A stretch of 64,000 nt of DNA, taken from NCBI RefSeq assembly GCF_042242105.1, contig NC_092020.1, positions 18,692,788 through 18,756,787 of the forward strand, read 5' to 3'. This document shows positions 37,934 to 57,284 of the stretch, in pieces. The notes beneath the pieces were generated by a model, which searched no databases, was not told the origin of the DNA, and saw nothing but the letters and a program-made list of their open reading frames with translations. The position numbers and the translations under genes were made by a program. The number at the start of each line of letters is the position of its first letter. Position 1 is the first letter of the stretch. This stretch comes from Pempheris klunzingeri. Taxonomy: Eukaryota; Chordata; Actinopteri; Acropomatiformes; Pempheridae.

Positions 37934-37983
37934 CCTTTGCTGATGGTCTTAGGTGGAGAATTGCTTTAATAAGTGTTGCTTTT

Positions 37984-37989
37984 ATTAAA
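37984..37989 (+). terminator. gla: Candidate polyadenylation signal of gla
   Basis: ATTAAA, the common variant signal, lies 51 bases after the gla stop codon. The opposing rpl36a signal is at 38,255-38,260, so the two transcripts may end without overlapping. Inference only. Confidence 0.4.
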
Positions 37990-38254
37990 TTAAGTGTAAA
38001 TTTGTAGGACAAAAATGCATAAAAAAGATGTTTTAGTCTCGAGTTTAGTTTAATCAGCCTTGATACCATGCTGCATACAGGGCACCTGCTCCTTTATCAT
38101 GTTGAAAACACTTCTGTGCACTTTCTGTGAATTGTCCAGACTAGGCTGCTGATGGAGGTTTAATTATCTTGGAACAAAATGAATTTTGCACATCTGATGA
38201 GCACAGTGAAGCAGAGGTGAAAGATGAGCCGAACTCCAAATATGTTTTCATACA

Positions 38255-38260
38255 TTTATT
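38255..38260 (-). terminator. rpl36a: Polyadenylation signal of rpl36a
   Basis: AATAAA on the minus strand, 38 bases past the rpl36a stop codon. This gives the very short 3' untranslated region typical of ribosomal protein genes. Confidence 0.7.
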
Positions 38261-38297
38261 GAAAATAGTGACATCCTCCAGAAGACTGGGCCACAGT

Positions 38298-40841
<2,544 letters not shown>

Positions 40842-40857
40842 GGCAGCGACCCGATGC

Positions 40858-40887
40858 AGAGGAAAAGAGGGAGGTAGAGTCCGGAAG
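40858..40887 (-). promoter_or_regulatory. rpl36a: rpl36a start region: polypyrimidine (TOP-like) tract and ETS site
   Basis: On the minus strand the 17-base pyrimidine run at 40,858-40,874 lies 16 bases before the ATG, with an ETS-type site (CCGGAAG on the plus strand, 40,881-40,887) just upstream. Ribosomal protein mRNAs normally start in such a tract (5' TOP), which places them under mTOR/LARP1 control. The exact start site cannot be read from the sequence. Confidence 0.55.
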
Positions 40888-41998
40888 CAGTTCCTAATGT
40901 AGACCTCAGCGGTCCCCCTGCTGCACAGTCTGCCCCCTAGCGGCGGGACGGTCCAGGAGGACAAAAACTACAAGCAAGCAAACAACCAAAGAGGTCCATT
41001 TTTAATGTTAATGCAGGGAGTTATAAATGCAGTGTAATAAGTGGGGATTTAAATGTCTGTAGGAAATATCAGTCTGAAGTTTGTGCATCTGTTTTTCCTG
41101 TAATGCTCAAACTGGCTGTCTGAGAAAAATCCCCTCAATTTAACCACATGAAGTAATCCAATATGGTCCTGTGTTTAGCCCGCTTCCACTTATCACCAAA
41201 ACTGTCCAGAGGGCTGATATGAAAATGAGCAGGAAGAAAAAGGGGAAGTAAGCGGAGTCGATTCCTCTCCGTGGGTGGGTTCAAGTTTGTTGCATCACAG
41301 ATTAACACACATTTTATGGAAGGCGAGTGACTTAGGCAAAGGTTCAAGCCACCACTTCAAGCCACAGCATCTGTGGTTGTCTGTCTGATGCTTGACTTTT
41401 TTGGGTGTCTGGGTAAGTGACAAAGCTCTTTGAATGTAAGGTCAAGAAGTATTTTCAGTCATTTCTTTGAAGACTATGGGAAGTATAATGTAGATTTGCG
41501 CGAACACTTAATTTGAAACAAATATGCAGTTTGGAAGTCCTTACTCATCACAAAACTTGTAATGTTGGTGACATTATCTGCAAAGGTGTAGCACTTGTTT
41601 CTGAATGTTTTGTTGACAATGACGGACTCTGCTGTTGTTGTTCTTGAACATGTTGCGCGTTTTCTTAAACCCTAAGTACAAATCTTGCAGCAGTGGTTTA
41701 GATGTACGGTGAGGCGATAATCAGATAGCAGTTTAACGTTGTTACTTTCATCAGCTATGCATGTCAAATGTTTTATTGATTAGTGAGCACTATTATTGAA
41801 TTTAAGGTGTTTCATTAAATGGCCTTTGTTTACATGCATCACAGTAAATGCTAATTCCTATTTGTGCACTCTGAAAGTTGACCTTCATAGATCACCACAA
41901 TGTCAAACTGATGTGATATATTAATATATGTGTGAAAGTATTTTTTGTGGTTAGATTTAACTCGGTAACTCGATTGCGGCTTGTGCTTAACATCCTTG

Positions 41999-42001
<3 letters not shown>

Positions 42002-42038
<37 letters not shown>
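42002..42038. repeat. (CT)n microsatellite
   Basis: Uninterrupted CT dinucleotide run of about 18 units between rpl36a and btk. It is likely polymorphic. Confidence 0.95.
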
Positions 42039-42042
<4 letters not shown>

Positions 42043-43199
42043 GAACACACAAACACACATTTTCTCGCTCATATCACTTATCTGTCAGGAAACGTCAGGA
42101 AAGAGAACATCTTCCTGTTAAACTAAGACTTTCATGATATGTTTGTGTTTGCTGTGTCATACGTAGAGAATATCACACAACAAAATAAGTAAATATATTC
42201 AGTCCTAGTACACACATTCATCAGTGTTTCTAACTCCTTTAATTTGGGTGTTTTTTTTTTTTTTACTTTAAAACATGATGCACTGCTTTGCATGCACTCA
42301 GGTCAAGACACAGCTGGGTCACAAAGATCAGATGGCCATCACTGTGACAGAAATGGTGAAAATATATTCAAATATGTGTTATCTTGAAACGCGACGATCC
42401 TATGAGATTAAATCGGTTATTTTATCAATGCACTTCAGCCTCAAAACGTTTGAGTTTTCGAGCCACATTTAATAACAGAGTCAAATGTAGTATAAAAGAA
42501 GTTCACAATCCGAGGGGAGAGCTGCTAAGCATTGGAAAGTGAGGGAAAAGACGTATCTCTGCAAAGTGTTTAAGTGTTGTTCCGCCGTGCAAAAACAGAC
42601 TCTACCAAATCTAAAAAAGTGAGTGCGTACATCAGCTGTCAGTGTAGGTCATGAGGCAGCACACATCACAGGTATGTGAGATACATTTTAAATGTGCTAA
42701 TGAAAGATTTTGTGCCGCATTTGAGCGAGAGATAATGTCAGCTCGAAGTGCACTGGGTTTCTTCTCCCTTCATGTTGCAGTACAACACTGATGCAACTTC
42801 CCTATGAGTTTGTCTGTGTCAGCCACCGTGAGTCAACTCCCTTCAAAAACCCCAAAAAATATCTCCTCTTGGTAGCCATGACACGGTGAAATATGCATGC
42901 ACAGTTTCAGTTGGACGGCTCCAAATGATCAGACAGACAGAGAGAGTGGACGGTACATCATGATGCGATTATCTACAGTTTGTTGACGTCTACTCAAGTT
43001 GTTGATGTGAGAAAAGATTAAGTGGTGACGAATGAGGAATGAATAAACAGTGTTTTACAGAATAGGGAACAACGCTGTCTGTTCATGACAGCACAGACGA
43101 AACCAATAGGTAGTGTCGGCCTAGTGTGAAGAAATGTCACACTATTGGTTAGCAGGGAGTGACAGAAGCTTCTGGTAGCGTTACAGTTACAGTTCAGAT

Positions 43200-43299
43200 G
43201 ATAGAAGGAAGTGCTCAGGGGCTGAAAATAGGCCAAGCTGAAGTGCAAACACATCTGACAGAGACTACCAGACAATGAACATTCAGCTGTGTGACAAAG
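43200..43299 (+). other. btk: Candidate untranslated first exon and promoter of btk
   Basis: A strong splice donor (GACAAAG|GTGAGT, exon end 43,299) lies 1.5 kb upstream of the acceptor at 44,837 that opens the first coding btk exon. The stretch before it contains GGAAGTG (near 43,207), an ETS/PU.1-type core. Vertebrate BTK has an untranslated first exon and its promoter is known to use PU.1/Spi-B. The assignment is inference without transcript data. Confidence 0.3.
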
Positions 43300-44837
43300 G
43301 TGAGTTTGAGCATCTGTCTGTTCATGTTTCACCTGGCGGTGTGTCCCTAAGACTGCTTACCTTTAGTGTTCCATGTACCTTTGTTGTATTTTAAAATTAT
43401 ATGTGTTTTTTAGACATTAAAGGGGAGTTTTTGCTGGATGGAAATACATCTGTGAGCAGTGCTCGGTTGCAGCTAAAGCTGACCGTACTTGCCATTTTCA
43501 TAGTAGGTGCTAAGTCTACACATTGGTGGAAGCTGGTGCATCTATTTTGACATTAAAATTGGATCGGATTGGATTGGATTATTCAACCTCTCAAGAAACT
43601 TTTCACTTTTTTTCCCCAGCAATTGTGGTGATATTCTTCCTGTACCTCCAGTTAATTCTGACTAAAACATGGCTTACTTGTTTTTCCAAAATGTCCAGAT
43701 ATATAGAGTGTCTGTTTTTGTTGTTTAAGAATGAGGGCATGTTTGAGTGCTTTTACACAGTCTACATTATCATCACCCCTTCATAGGCATAAGTGTTTCT
43801 TAGTTTTTGAAGACATCAATGGGGGCTTTGACTTGCGTTGGAAGTGCGAGTTTCAGTTAGCCACAAATGGTTAGAAGGTACTGAAACTACGACATAATAA
43901 CTTGTTACAAACTAAAAACAGACAGTGTAGTGACAACGTAGTTAAAATGTACTTATGTGTGCGTGTGTCTATCTAAGAGAGAAGGGTAGCCTTGCCATGA
44001 TGAGTTAAACCCAAAAGACCTCAGACCTCAGAACGTACAAATTAATGTGTTACATGAATGTGAATAACTGGGCTACTGTATTAAAAACTACTAAAATAGC
44101 ATTCAAAACCAAGTTTTAAAATCCATCGTGTTTGCACATAAGTGTGTGTGTCTATCAAGCCAGTCAAAGACATCAAATTTATATGAAACGAAATGCAATC
44201 ACCAAAACTTTTGAATGCAACTGATTGTGTTGTTGCTTATACAACAATCTAAGACATGGGTACGTAGTGGAGGAATAATGTCAACCCATCAGATTAGCAA
44301 TGGACAAGGGATTTGGTGGACACCAAAATCCAAAATCTCCTTACACAGTTTCTCAGCACAAAAGTATCTGGGTCACTGAGCTGGACCAGGATACAGTGGC
44401 TGAGGGAAGCAGATGTGCCATGGGGGGGATTTTGGAAACAGAGGATGTTGCTGGCAGGGAAAGCAGGGCTTATGCAAACTACAGCTAATCACACTTTGAT
44501 ACGTGCTCACACTCATGCTGCATGTCGCTTCATCTCTTTCCAGATCTATACTCTGACCTGTTACTGTGGCATTGCTCTGACTCTACGAGGAGGAGGGTGC
44601 ATATTAACTTGTAGTCTGTTAAAATACACTTTTCAAAGGAAAACACTCTATGTTTAAGTGTGAAGTGCGACATAACACAAAGGCCTGCCTCATATTGCTA
44701 AGATAAGCACAGTGATAAAGGATGAGTCAGTCACAGCTCTCAGCAAAGTGATTACTGCCTGACTCGAGGTGCGAATGTGCTGTTCAGTGTTGTTCTGCCC
44801 CAAAGTAAAGCTTTCATTATTCCTTATTCCCATGCAG

Positions 44838-50175
<5,338 letters not shown>

Positions 50176-50196
50176 AGTTCAAAATAATCGACTCCA

Positions 50197-50221
50197 ACAC
50201 ACACACACACACACACACACA
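50197..50221. repeat. (CA)n microsatellite in btk 3' untranslated region
   Basis: About 12 CA units starting 22 bases after the btk stop codon. Confidence 0.95.
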
Positions 50222-50516
50222 ATACAAACAATACAATTAAACATGGGACTGCACAGCCACACTGAGGTCCTCTGTAATGTGAATATGTGTAACGTGAATG
50301 TCACTATAACTCGTTGATTAAAATAGCCTTCATATCTCATTATTAGAAGTACAGTCTTACATTTACAGTGTGTATATTCTATTGAAGTTTACTGGATTAA
50401 AAAGATATATTGTATCTGTATATGTTAACCTGTGCACTGTATTATGTGGAATTATTGTGAAATGTAGACATGTTTGTGTGTGGAAACAAGCTTTATGAGA
50501 ACATATCAATTGCACA

Positions 50517-50522
50517 AATAAA
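50517..50522 (+). terminator. btk: Polyadenylation signal of btk
   Basis: AATAAA about 340 bases after the btk stop codon and 310 bases before the timm8a start codon. It fits a short 3' untranslated region that ends before the timm8a promoter. Confidence 0.6.
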
Positions 50523-50710
50523 AGCCAAGTATGCCAGGCTTTGAAGTGACTGAAACATAATGGAAATGACAGCATTTAAAGTATAAGTTTGAATAAGTTG
50601 GAATTAGCTTTAATTGTTTAATTAAATAATATATAATTAATTTAATGTCTCTGGTGTGAAAAATTACGTATGTATGATGACGAGTGGTGTCAGAAAAAAC
50701 GTGCCCTGTG

Positions 50711-50829
50711 ATTGGTTGAACTACTTCCCGTTTCCCGTCGTCCATACATACACGTGAAGGTCAGTAATAGAGCCACAAGGCTTTCATAATTAGAACAATA
50801 TTGCTTTTACGACGTCTTTTTAGCAAAAT
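50711..50829 (+). promoter_or_regulatory. timm8a: Candidate timm8a promoter
   Basis: Inverted CCAAT box ATTGG at 50,711-50,715 followed by two TTCCCG repeats, about 115 bases before the timm8a ATG and about 190 bases after the btk poly(A) signal. Housekeeping-type layout without TATA. Inference from motifs. Confidence 0.4.
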
Positions 50830-51761
50830 ATGGACGGCCAGGGAGCGACACCGGACCCTCAACTTCAGCAGTTCATCGAAATCGAGTCTCAAAAACAAAG
50901 ATTTCAGCAGCTGGTGCATCAAATGACTGAGGTTTGCTGGGTAAGAGAGGCTTTAAGCTAGCAGTGCAGCTCTGCAAGTTGCTTATTACACTGTCTGTGG
51001 CCATAAAGTATAGCTAGCTTGTCATATATGAACATAAACGTTGCATATGTTAGTTTATTTGCTGTCCAAGTAAATAAATTAAGCCACGTACCCCAGCACT
51101 CCGTTTGATTTGGTTACATAGCGTTCCCTACGCAAGCCTTGGGGGGGACGGGACGTTTTTCCCCCGTTTGTCAGTTGTGTGTTGTACCTTCAAGTGTGCT
51201 CATGATTCTTAAGATGTCTATTCTCTGGCCGGAACGATAAAATGTCTGCGAAACCTACTCATGGCCTACCATCAATAAGAGCAGTGTGTGAAATGTACTT
51301 TTTTTTTTTTTACGTTGGTTTCGTCAACAGCATACAGTGTTTTAACTTGATTGAAAGAAGACATCTGTAAGATCACGAAAATACATTTAAGGTCACAGTC
51401 TGCTGCTGTGTAATGTGTATTTATTAGTTTTATATCCACCTCTTATGTTTGCAATTGGTACTTAATGTGATCTAATGACGACGTTAACGTACGTAGTGAT
51501 GAGGTCACAGCTACGGCGTACGCGATGACGTTAATTCAGCACGTTAACTGTGATGTGCACTATTTGAATCATCCTTTGCTTCCTTGTCTGTGTCTCCAGG
51601 AGAAGTGTATGGATAAACCCGGGCCAAAGCTGGACTCAAGGACAGAAGTGTGCTTCGTTAACTGTGTGGAGCGATTTATTGACACCAGCCAGTTCATCCT
51701 AAACAGACTGGAACAGACTCAGAGGAGCAAGGGCTCACTCTCTGAAAACATGTCAGACTAA
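50830..51761 (+). CDS. timm8a: Mitochondrial import inner membrane translocase subunit Tim8A
   Basis: Small Tim chaperone of the mitochondrial intermembrane space; with Tim13 it carries hydrophobic inner-membrane precursors. Two exons, 50830-50940 and 51600-51761 (TAA), give 90 codons; human TIMM8A has 97. The twin CX3C motif is complete: Cys36/Cys40 and Cys55/Cys59. The intron falls inside the first CX3C motif (after Trp37). Residues 22-51 are almost identical to human. The start ATG is the only one in the exon frame and there is no cleavable presequence, as expected. The N-terminus is shorter than human and lacks the serine run. It lies directly behind btk, as in mammals. Confidence 0.96.
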
Positions 51762-52234
51762 AACCTGTCACTGCAAGGACTGATAAGACGCATGCACCAG
51801 GCCCCCTGCTCTGGGACCGACCTGGCTGTGTGGCCAAGAACTGTCCCATTAAGCTGTAAAAAGGAACAACATTAAGTGTTACTTTTTGATACAAGTGCCT
51901 GAGATTAACACCATGTATGGACTCGTGCAGAAGTCTACGGTTTTAATTTGTCCTCCACTTTTCAGGATATGAGTGTCGCAAAACCTCATGTTGGTTTTGT
52001 TTGTCAAGTTATACAATTCAAGTCAGTTCACTGGTCAAACTGGGCTTGAATATGTTATTATCCACTGCTGTAACTTGGTTAAGTGTGGGAGACAGCAGAA
52101 ACCGACACATGTGGGACATACAGCTTGCCAGCTGTTTTTGACAGCCTCAAGGACTTCGCCACACACTGCTGTAATTTAAGAGAACTAACGATGTCTTGAC
52201 TGAGGAGGCGTGAGCTCCTGGACTGTACATATGC

Positions 52235-52240
52235 AATAAA
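52235..52240 (+). terminator. timm8a: Polyadenylation signal of timm8a
   Basis: AATAAA about 470 bases past the timm8a stop, on the same strand. The next gene (NIPA2-like) converges on this point from the right, leaving about 750 bases to its stop codon. Confidence 0.6.
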
Positions 52241-52988
52241 CAAAATGCCAAATAATTCTGTCTCTTTTGGAAAAAAGTGTAGTCAATTAATGTAGTTTTG
52301 TTTTAATGAGCATTGTCAATCACAAAACCTAACAGTTACATTAGATATATTACAGCTTGGCACATGTTTAGAATTAATTTATACAGGGTAAGAACATTCT
52401 TTGGTGCAGTTTGTACATAATACTGAGGTAAAGTAACTCATAAGGAATTATTCAGACTTGTTCATCACATGATTGAAATGCATTCACGGCAAATCAAGTT
52501 TTTCTTTGCACTGGTTGTAAAAATCATACATTTGTACAATATATTCATAGTTAAAAGTGCAACACTATGAATAAGGTTGTTTTCTGCTAACAGAAGGCAC
52601 AATCTGGCTTATGCAGGGTAATATTCAACTCGGCACTTAATTTTTTAAACTTAATATACTGTAAAACCATGTACACAGCAGTGCAACAGACATTCACAAC
52701 AATATAAATTATCTGTCCTTGTCATTCAACCAAAAGAAAAAGATAGGGATTGTACATCATGTACAAATAAGAATGTAAATTTTGTATGAAATCTGCAGTG
52801 CTGATAGGAACATTATGTTCATTTTAGGCAAACTTCCACTCATCCAGTGCATACTGTATTGTGTAAGAAAGGCTTGAAAGTCAGATTTAGTAAACTAATT
52901 TGTCACATTTTCTAGCTGTGGTGTGTATTAAAGATTCAGAATTGCAATAAGCACCTTTTCTAAGTAGTGACAAGATTATTGGTCCTCC

Positions 52989-55929
52989 TTAAGGAGCTCT
53001 CTGGTGTGTACCCCACCCCCCCTTGGAGCTTCCTTCTCTAGGCAGTTTCATGCCATCCTCTGCTTGTGTGTCGTGGCTGGGAAGAGCCACATAAGGCTGG
53101 TGCCCCCATGGAAAGCCCTGAGGGGGACCTTTCCTCAGGTAGAGGGGGAGGGAATCCCAGCTGAATGTAATGTCCTTGAAGGCATGGAGGAGGAAGATTC
53201 CCAAAATGATGGTGAGGAACCCGCTAATCGTCCCCACTACTCCATCAGTGGTCATACTCAGCCACTCCTTGAAGAGGATGGCTGAGCAGGCCATGACAGA
53301 GGTGGTGAAGAAGACGTAGTAGATGGGAGTGACTATGGAGGTGTTAAAAATGTCGAGGGCTTTGTTCAGGTAATTGATCTGAATGCTGACACAGATTACC
53401 AGGCAGATGACTAAGGACCAGAACAGGGGTTCCCTCAGCACTGCTGTCCCAGCAAACAGCTCCTTAATGCCAATGCCCAGGCCCTTGACACAAGACACAG
53501 AGAGGGAGCCAATCACAGAGCAGATCAGGATGTAGACCAGCACATTCTTCTGTCCAAACCGCGGCGCCACAGCAAAGATAAGAACCAGGCTGCTTCCCAC
53601 AACGCACACAGCAAACACAATGAAACCTAGAATTCAAGAATGAGTTAGTACTCTGAAAAAAAAAAAAAAAAAAACTCGATCCACCCTTTATCTGGGATTC
53701 AGTTTCTGCAGAGTGGTTAATCAGATCACACTGGTGAAGGACTGGTCCTACCTGGGTCTCTGAGCTTCTCAGCCATGGCACTGAGGGAGGCGACCTCCTC
53801 TTCCAGCGGGGCATGGATCACCATCACTGTGGAGCCCAGCACGCACAGCAAACAACCAATTTTCCCATGTACGTTTAGCCTCTCATTGAGAAAGTAAGAG
53901 GAGAGCACGGCACTGGAAGGAAAAACAAATGGCACTGCTCATGATCCATGCTAAGATAATAACCTGTGATGAGAGGTTGCAAGTAGACATGACTTTGTTT
54001 TAAGGGGGTCCCAAGGTATATCTTATGCTGCATTTCCACTGCATGGCATTGCTAAACTCCATTTTGGTTCCGGGTACTTTTTTTTGTTTGTTTGTTTTCC
54101 ATTGCAAATAATTCTTCCTCAATGCAAGCAGTGTTTCCACTCTGCCTTTTAGTATTGAATAAACTTGATTGGAACCTTGACAGAGGTGATACCATTAAGG
54201 TACCAGTGACTAACCATAGCTTTTGCCAATGGAAAACCAGAAAAGAATGGTTCAAAGCAAGTAGAGTCAAGTTGAGCCGAGCTGTACCATGCACAGGAAA
54301 AGAGGCATTACTGGTCACAAGATTATTTACACCTGCAATAACTGCTGTTTATTTCCTGTTGTGGTGGCAGAAACAAGTTGTGAACACACATTGACATATA
54401 ATCACCGTTTCAGTTATGGTGACCTTGTTAGCAAATAGCTCGTGATCTTTTCTTTTCACTCACTTCCATCTAAGTTTGTTTTTTTTCCTTGAAGAAACGG
54501 AATATATATTACGTTTTTCAGTCAAAAAAAAGTTAAAAATCTAGAATCCCTCTTTCACTGAGCTTCTAACAATACTTGTGGGGGCCCTGACCTTTGATAG
54601 TGGTTCTAAAGTATATATAGCTTCAGTTAGAAGAGGTCACAGTGTTTGTGTCAACAGGATGGTGTATGCGAAATCGACTCAAAATAAACTACCAGTGCAG
54701 ACGTTCCATCTCTTTGTCATAAATTACTTGTATGACAAAGACGAAGGAGTCTACAACAAATAGGGAAAAGCTACATTAGACTTCGAGTTTACAGACAATA
54801 GATCAATTCATTGTTGGCTGAGGGCTTTTCTTTGGCTTTATTAACAATAAGAAAAATATATAATATAACCAGACTTATCCTTAAGCACTGAGAAAGCTAG
54901 GAGTATCTGTATCTCACCAAGTAAATGTTGGATAAGTTAAGTAATATCAGTTGTATGAAAAACTGCAGAATAAAACTACAAACAAAGACAATTACCTTAC
55001 AAGTACACTCAGTGCCCCAAGAGGAGTCACCAGTGTGGCCGGTGCAAATGCATATGCAGCGAAGTTAGCGGCTTCTCCTGCTCCCACTGGAATATAAACA
55101 TGACCATCAGTGTGCACACAAATTCATAACGGTCGGAGCTGGCTAAATGCTGATACATTATTCTCTACCAACCCACATGTGCAAATGTGCTCTTTAGAGG
55201 AATGTGCACTTCAAAAATACAGTGTGGGTGCTGCATCTACTGCTAGCTCACCAACAAAAATACCAAGCCCACAAAAGCCATATTTCCCCCTTGAAAAACA
55301 AAGACCCCAATGTCTCTGGGCATGGCTGTTAAGCAGAGTAACCACAACAAGGCAGCTGGTCGTGTCAGCCATTTTGCTGAATTAAGTATGTAAATCAATC
55401 ACTTACTTGAAATGAGTCCTGCCCACCACAGCCATTCCTTCAGGTAAGCATACCCCCCTTGACCTGTGAGATACAGACACAGACACAGACACAGATGATG
55501 TTGTAGTAGCACTTACAGGCTTCTCACTGGAAATGATCCCTCACTGATTTTAATTATAAGAGGACTAGTTGATTATTACTGTACTACTGTTGATTTGGAC
55601 AATTAATCAGTTCAGTATGATAATATAACACAGTGACTCTCAAGTACATTTTGATCATATTTCTTCCATTCTACACACACATTTTGAATGCAGGACTTAA
55701 ACATGTACTGTCTATCCTACAGTAACCAACAACTGATACTGCCTGTTGTGATCGTTTCTTCCACTGATGAACCTAATGATTAGTTTCGTTTCGGACCTGC
55801 TCGCATCGAGCCCTTGCTGGCCAATCGCAGAAGGCCTTTCTTCTTCAAGATGAAGCTCGCACCGATAAAAGCGCTGGAGCTCACAGCCAGAGAGAGACCG
55901 ATGTAGAAGTCCAGACGGTTCACCTCCAT
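52989..55929 (-). CDS. nipa2: Magnesium transporter, NIPA2-like
   Basis: Multi-pass membrane protein of the NIPA family (EamA-like fold), proposed to carry Mg2+ at the plasma membrane and early endosomes. Five coding exons on the minus strand: 55797-55929, 55407-55463, 54996-55086, 53752-53912 and 52989-53626. They join to 359 codons plus stop; human NIPA2 has 360. Recognisable stretches are [20 protein letters not shown] at the start, [40 protein letters not shown] and [20 protein letters not shown], all close to NIPA2. About nine hydrophobic segments are visible. The C-terminal tail (after LPLYLRKG) differs from mammalian NIPA2. The first coding exon starts with the ATG right after the splice acceptor and ends at an unusual donor, GTCCGA. 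The symbol is by similarity; a NIPA paralogue is possible because human NIPA2 is on 15q11, not Xq22. Confidence 0.9.
53656..53674. repeat. A homopolymer in NIPA2-like intron
   Basis: Run of about 18 A residues between the last two exons. On the minus strand it is a T run close to the acceptor side of the last exon. Confidence 0.9.
54030..54305. repeat. Miniature inverted-repeat element in NIPA2-like intron
   Basis: Begins 'ctgcatttccactgcatggc' and ends 'gctgtaccatgcacaggaaa', so the ends are imperfect inverted repeats. The interior contains 'ttccgggtacttttttttg' and 'gataccattaaggtaccag'. This resembles a common fish element of the 'ttccactgcatggtacc' type. Confidence 0.6.
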
Positions 55930-56197
55930 CTGAAACAGCCGACAACACAAACTCACCTCCCAAACTACCAAACTAAACTTCAGAGAACTTTTCAGGAGCC
56001 GAGCAACAGGCAACCAATGTTTAAAAATCACATGACAGGCTGACTCCTACTGCTGCGACGAGGTTCAAAACAGCTGTTAAGAGGGCGAGAAAGCCATGAA
56101 ATTAGAAACTAACGATTTTATAACTTTTTAAAAATGTAGTTAAGTCTAATATACTGTTTAACTACCGCTTAACGCCGTAGATAAGAAACTGTTTTAC

Positions 56198-56281
56198 CTC
56201 CGTTGTCACGTCAACCCCATCAGTCGTCGTCAACTGACAGCAGAAAGCGCAGCAGCTGATTGGCTGGCCGTCACCCGGAAG
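56198..56281 (-). promoter_or_regulatory. nipa2: Candidate promoter and untranslated first exon of NIPA2-like gene
   Basis: On the minus strand a CCAAT box (ATTGG on plus, 56,259-56,263) and an ETS site (CCGGAAG on plus, 56,275-56,281) precede a donor GAG|GTAAAA with exon end at 56,198. That donor could splice to the acceptor just before the ATG at 55,929. Inference without transcript data. Confidence 0.4.
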
Positions 56282-56386
56282 CAGTAAGTGGAGTCGCTCG
56301 TGAGTGGAGGCGGATTAATTATACGCACATCATGTGGGTGCAATTTGTCATTTTATTCTTTACAATCTCTCTCTTTAAGTAAATTT

Positions 56387-56541
56387 TTCTGATCATAGAG
56401 TACTTACGTATTTGTACTTAAGTAACATTTTGAATGCAGGACTGTTACTTTTGGTAGAGTACAGTAGGCTACAGTATTTTCACACTGTGGTGTTCGTACT
56501 TTACTGAAGTAAAGGGTATGAATACTTCCCCTACCACTGCC
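56387..56541. repeat. Abundant teleost repeat, reverse copy
   Basis: Contains 'tttgtacttaagtaacattt', 'gtattttcacactgtggtg' and 'gaatacttcccctaccactg'. It is the reverse-orientation relative of the repeat at 30.80-30.94 kb. Confidence 0.6.
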
Positions 56542-57284
56542 TCATTCTCAGTAATAATGGTATAAAAACAAACTTAAATGCATAATTCATGACGATGTGT
56601 TCCTCTTGCTCATTATCAATGGTTCATGCAGCAAAAATGTAATATTTACATTTGATTACCAGTTTGATAAAAAACCAAAGTACTGTTGTGTCCTAGGAGA
56701 GGGGAAATAAATGTTATTACCAGTCTTGTTTTTAATCAGTGTGGTGGTTTTCTCCCCATGCTTGCCCTGATGGTAACCTTTATGTATAGGAAAAGTCCCC
56801 TGAGCTAGAAGATATTACAATTGATAAAAGTAGTATGAAAGGGTCTCAAAATGTATTGCAGTAACACTTTTACAGGCTACATGCTTTCTTGTAGTGTGGC
56901 TCAGTGTGGACAAACTTTCAGCCAGTGAATTTAAGGAGCACATATCTCTGGCTGAATGTGTAACAATCTGCATGAAATAAAGGCCATCACAATGTACTCT
57001 GTGGAGTCTTTAGTTGGTTGTTTGTACCAAAAAATGTAAACAAGGTCAATTTAAGAATAATCCAAAACTTTAAATCCATAATATAAAGACATTCACCTTA
57101 AATACACTCTCTTATTTTCATATATTATACAAACAATAAACAGCAGTCCCAAATTCACACATTTTTTAAAAAATCAAGTGGAAAACATTTACACATTTCT
57201 ATGATAGAAACGCACAATTATTTCATTTTGTTATAACTCATTGGCTGAATTTTTATACTGGTCCTGCCTTGTTGTGTGCCTAGT

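Larger units (their letters stand above)
40900..44837. other. Interval between rpl36a and btk start exon
   Basis: About 3.9 kb between the divergent rpl36a and btk genes with no recognisable coding sequence. It holds a 37-base CT microsatellite (42,002-42,038), a T run near 42,250, and a candidate untranslated first exon of btk ending at 43,299. Short open frames here have no family resemblance. Confidence 0.5.

Noticed and set aside
53004-53285. Plus-strand open frame of 93 residues
   Set aside because: It is the antisense shadow of the last NIPA2-like exon.
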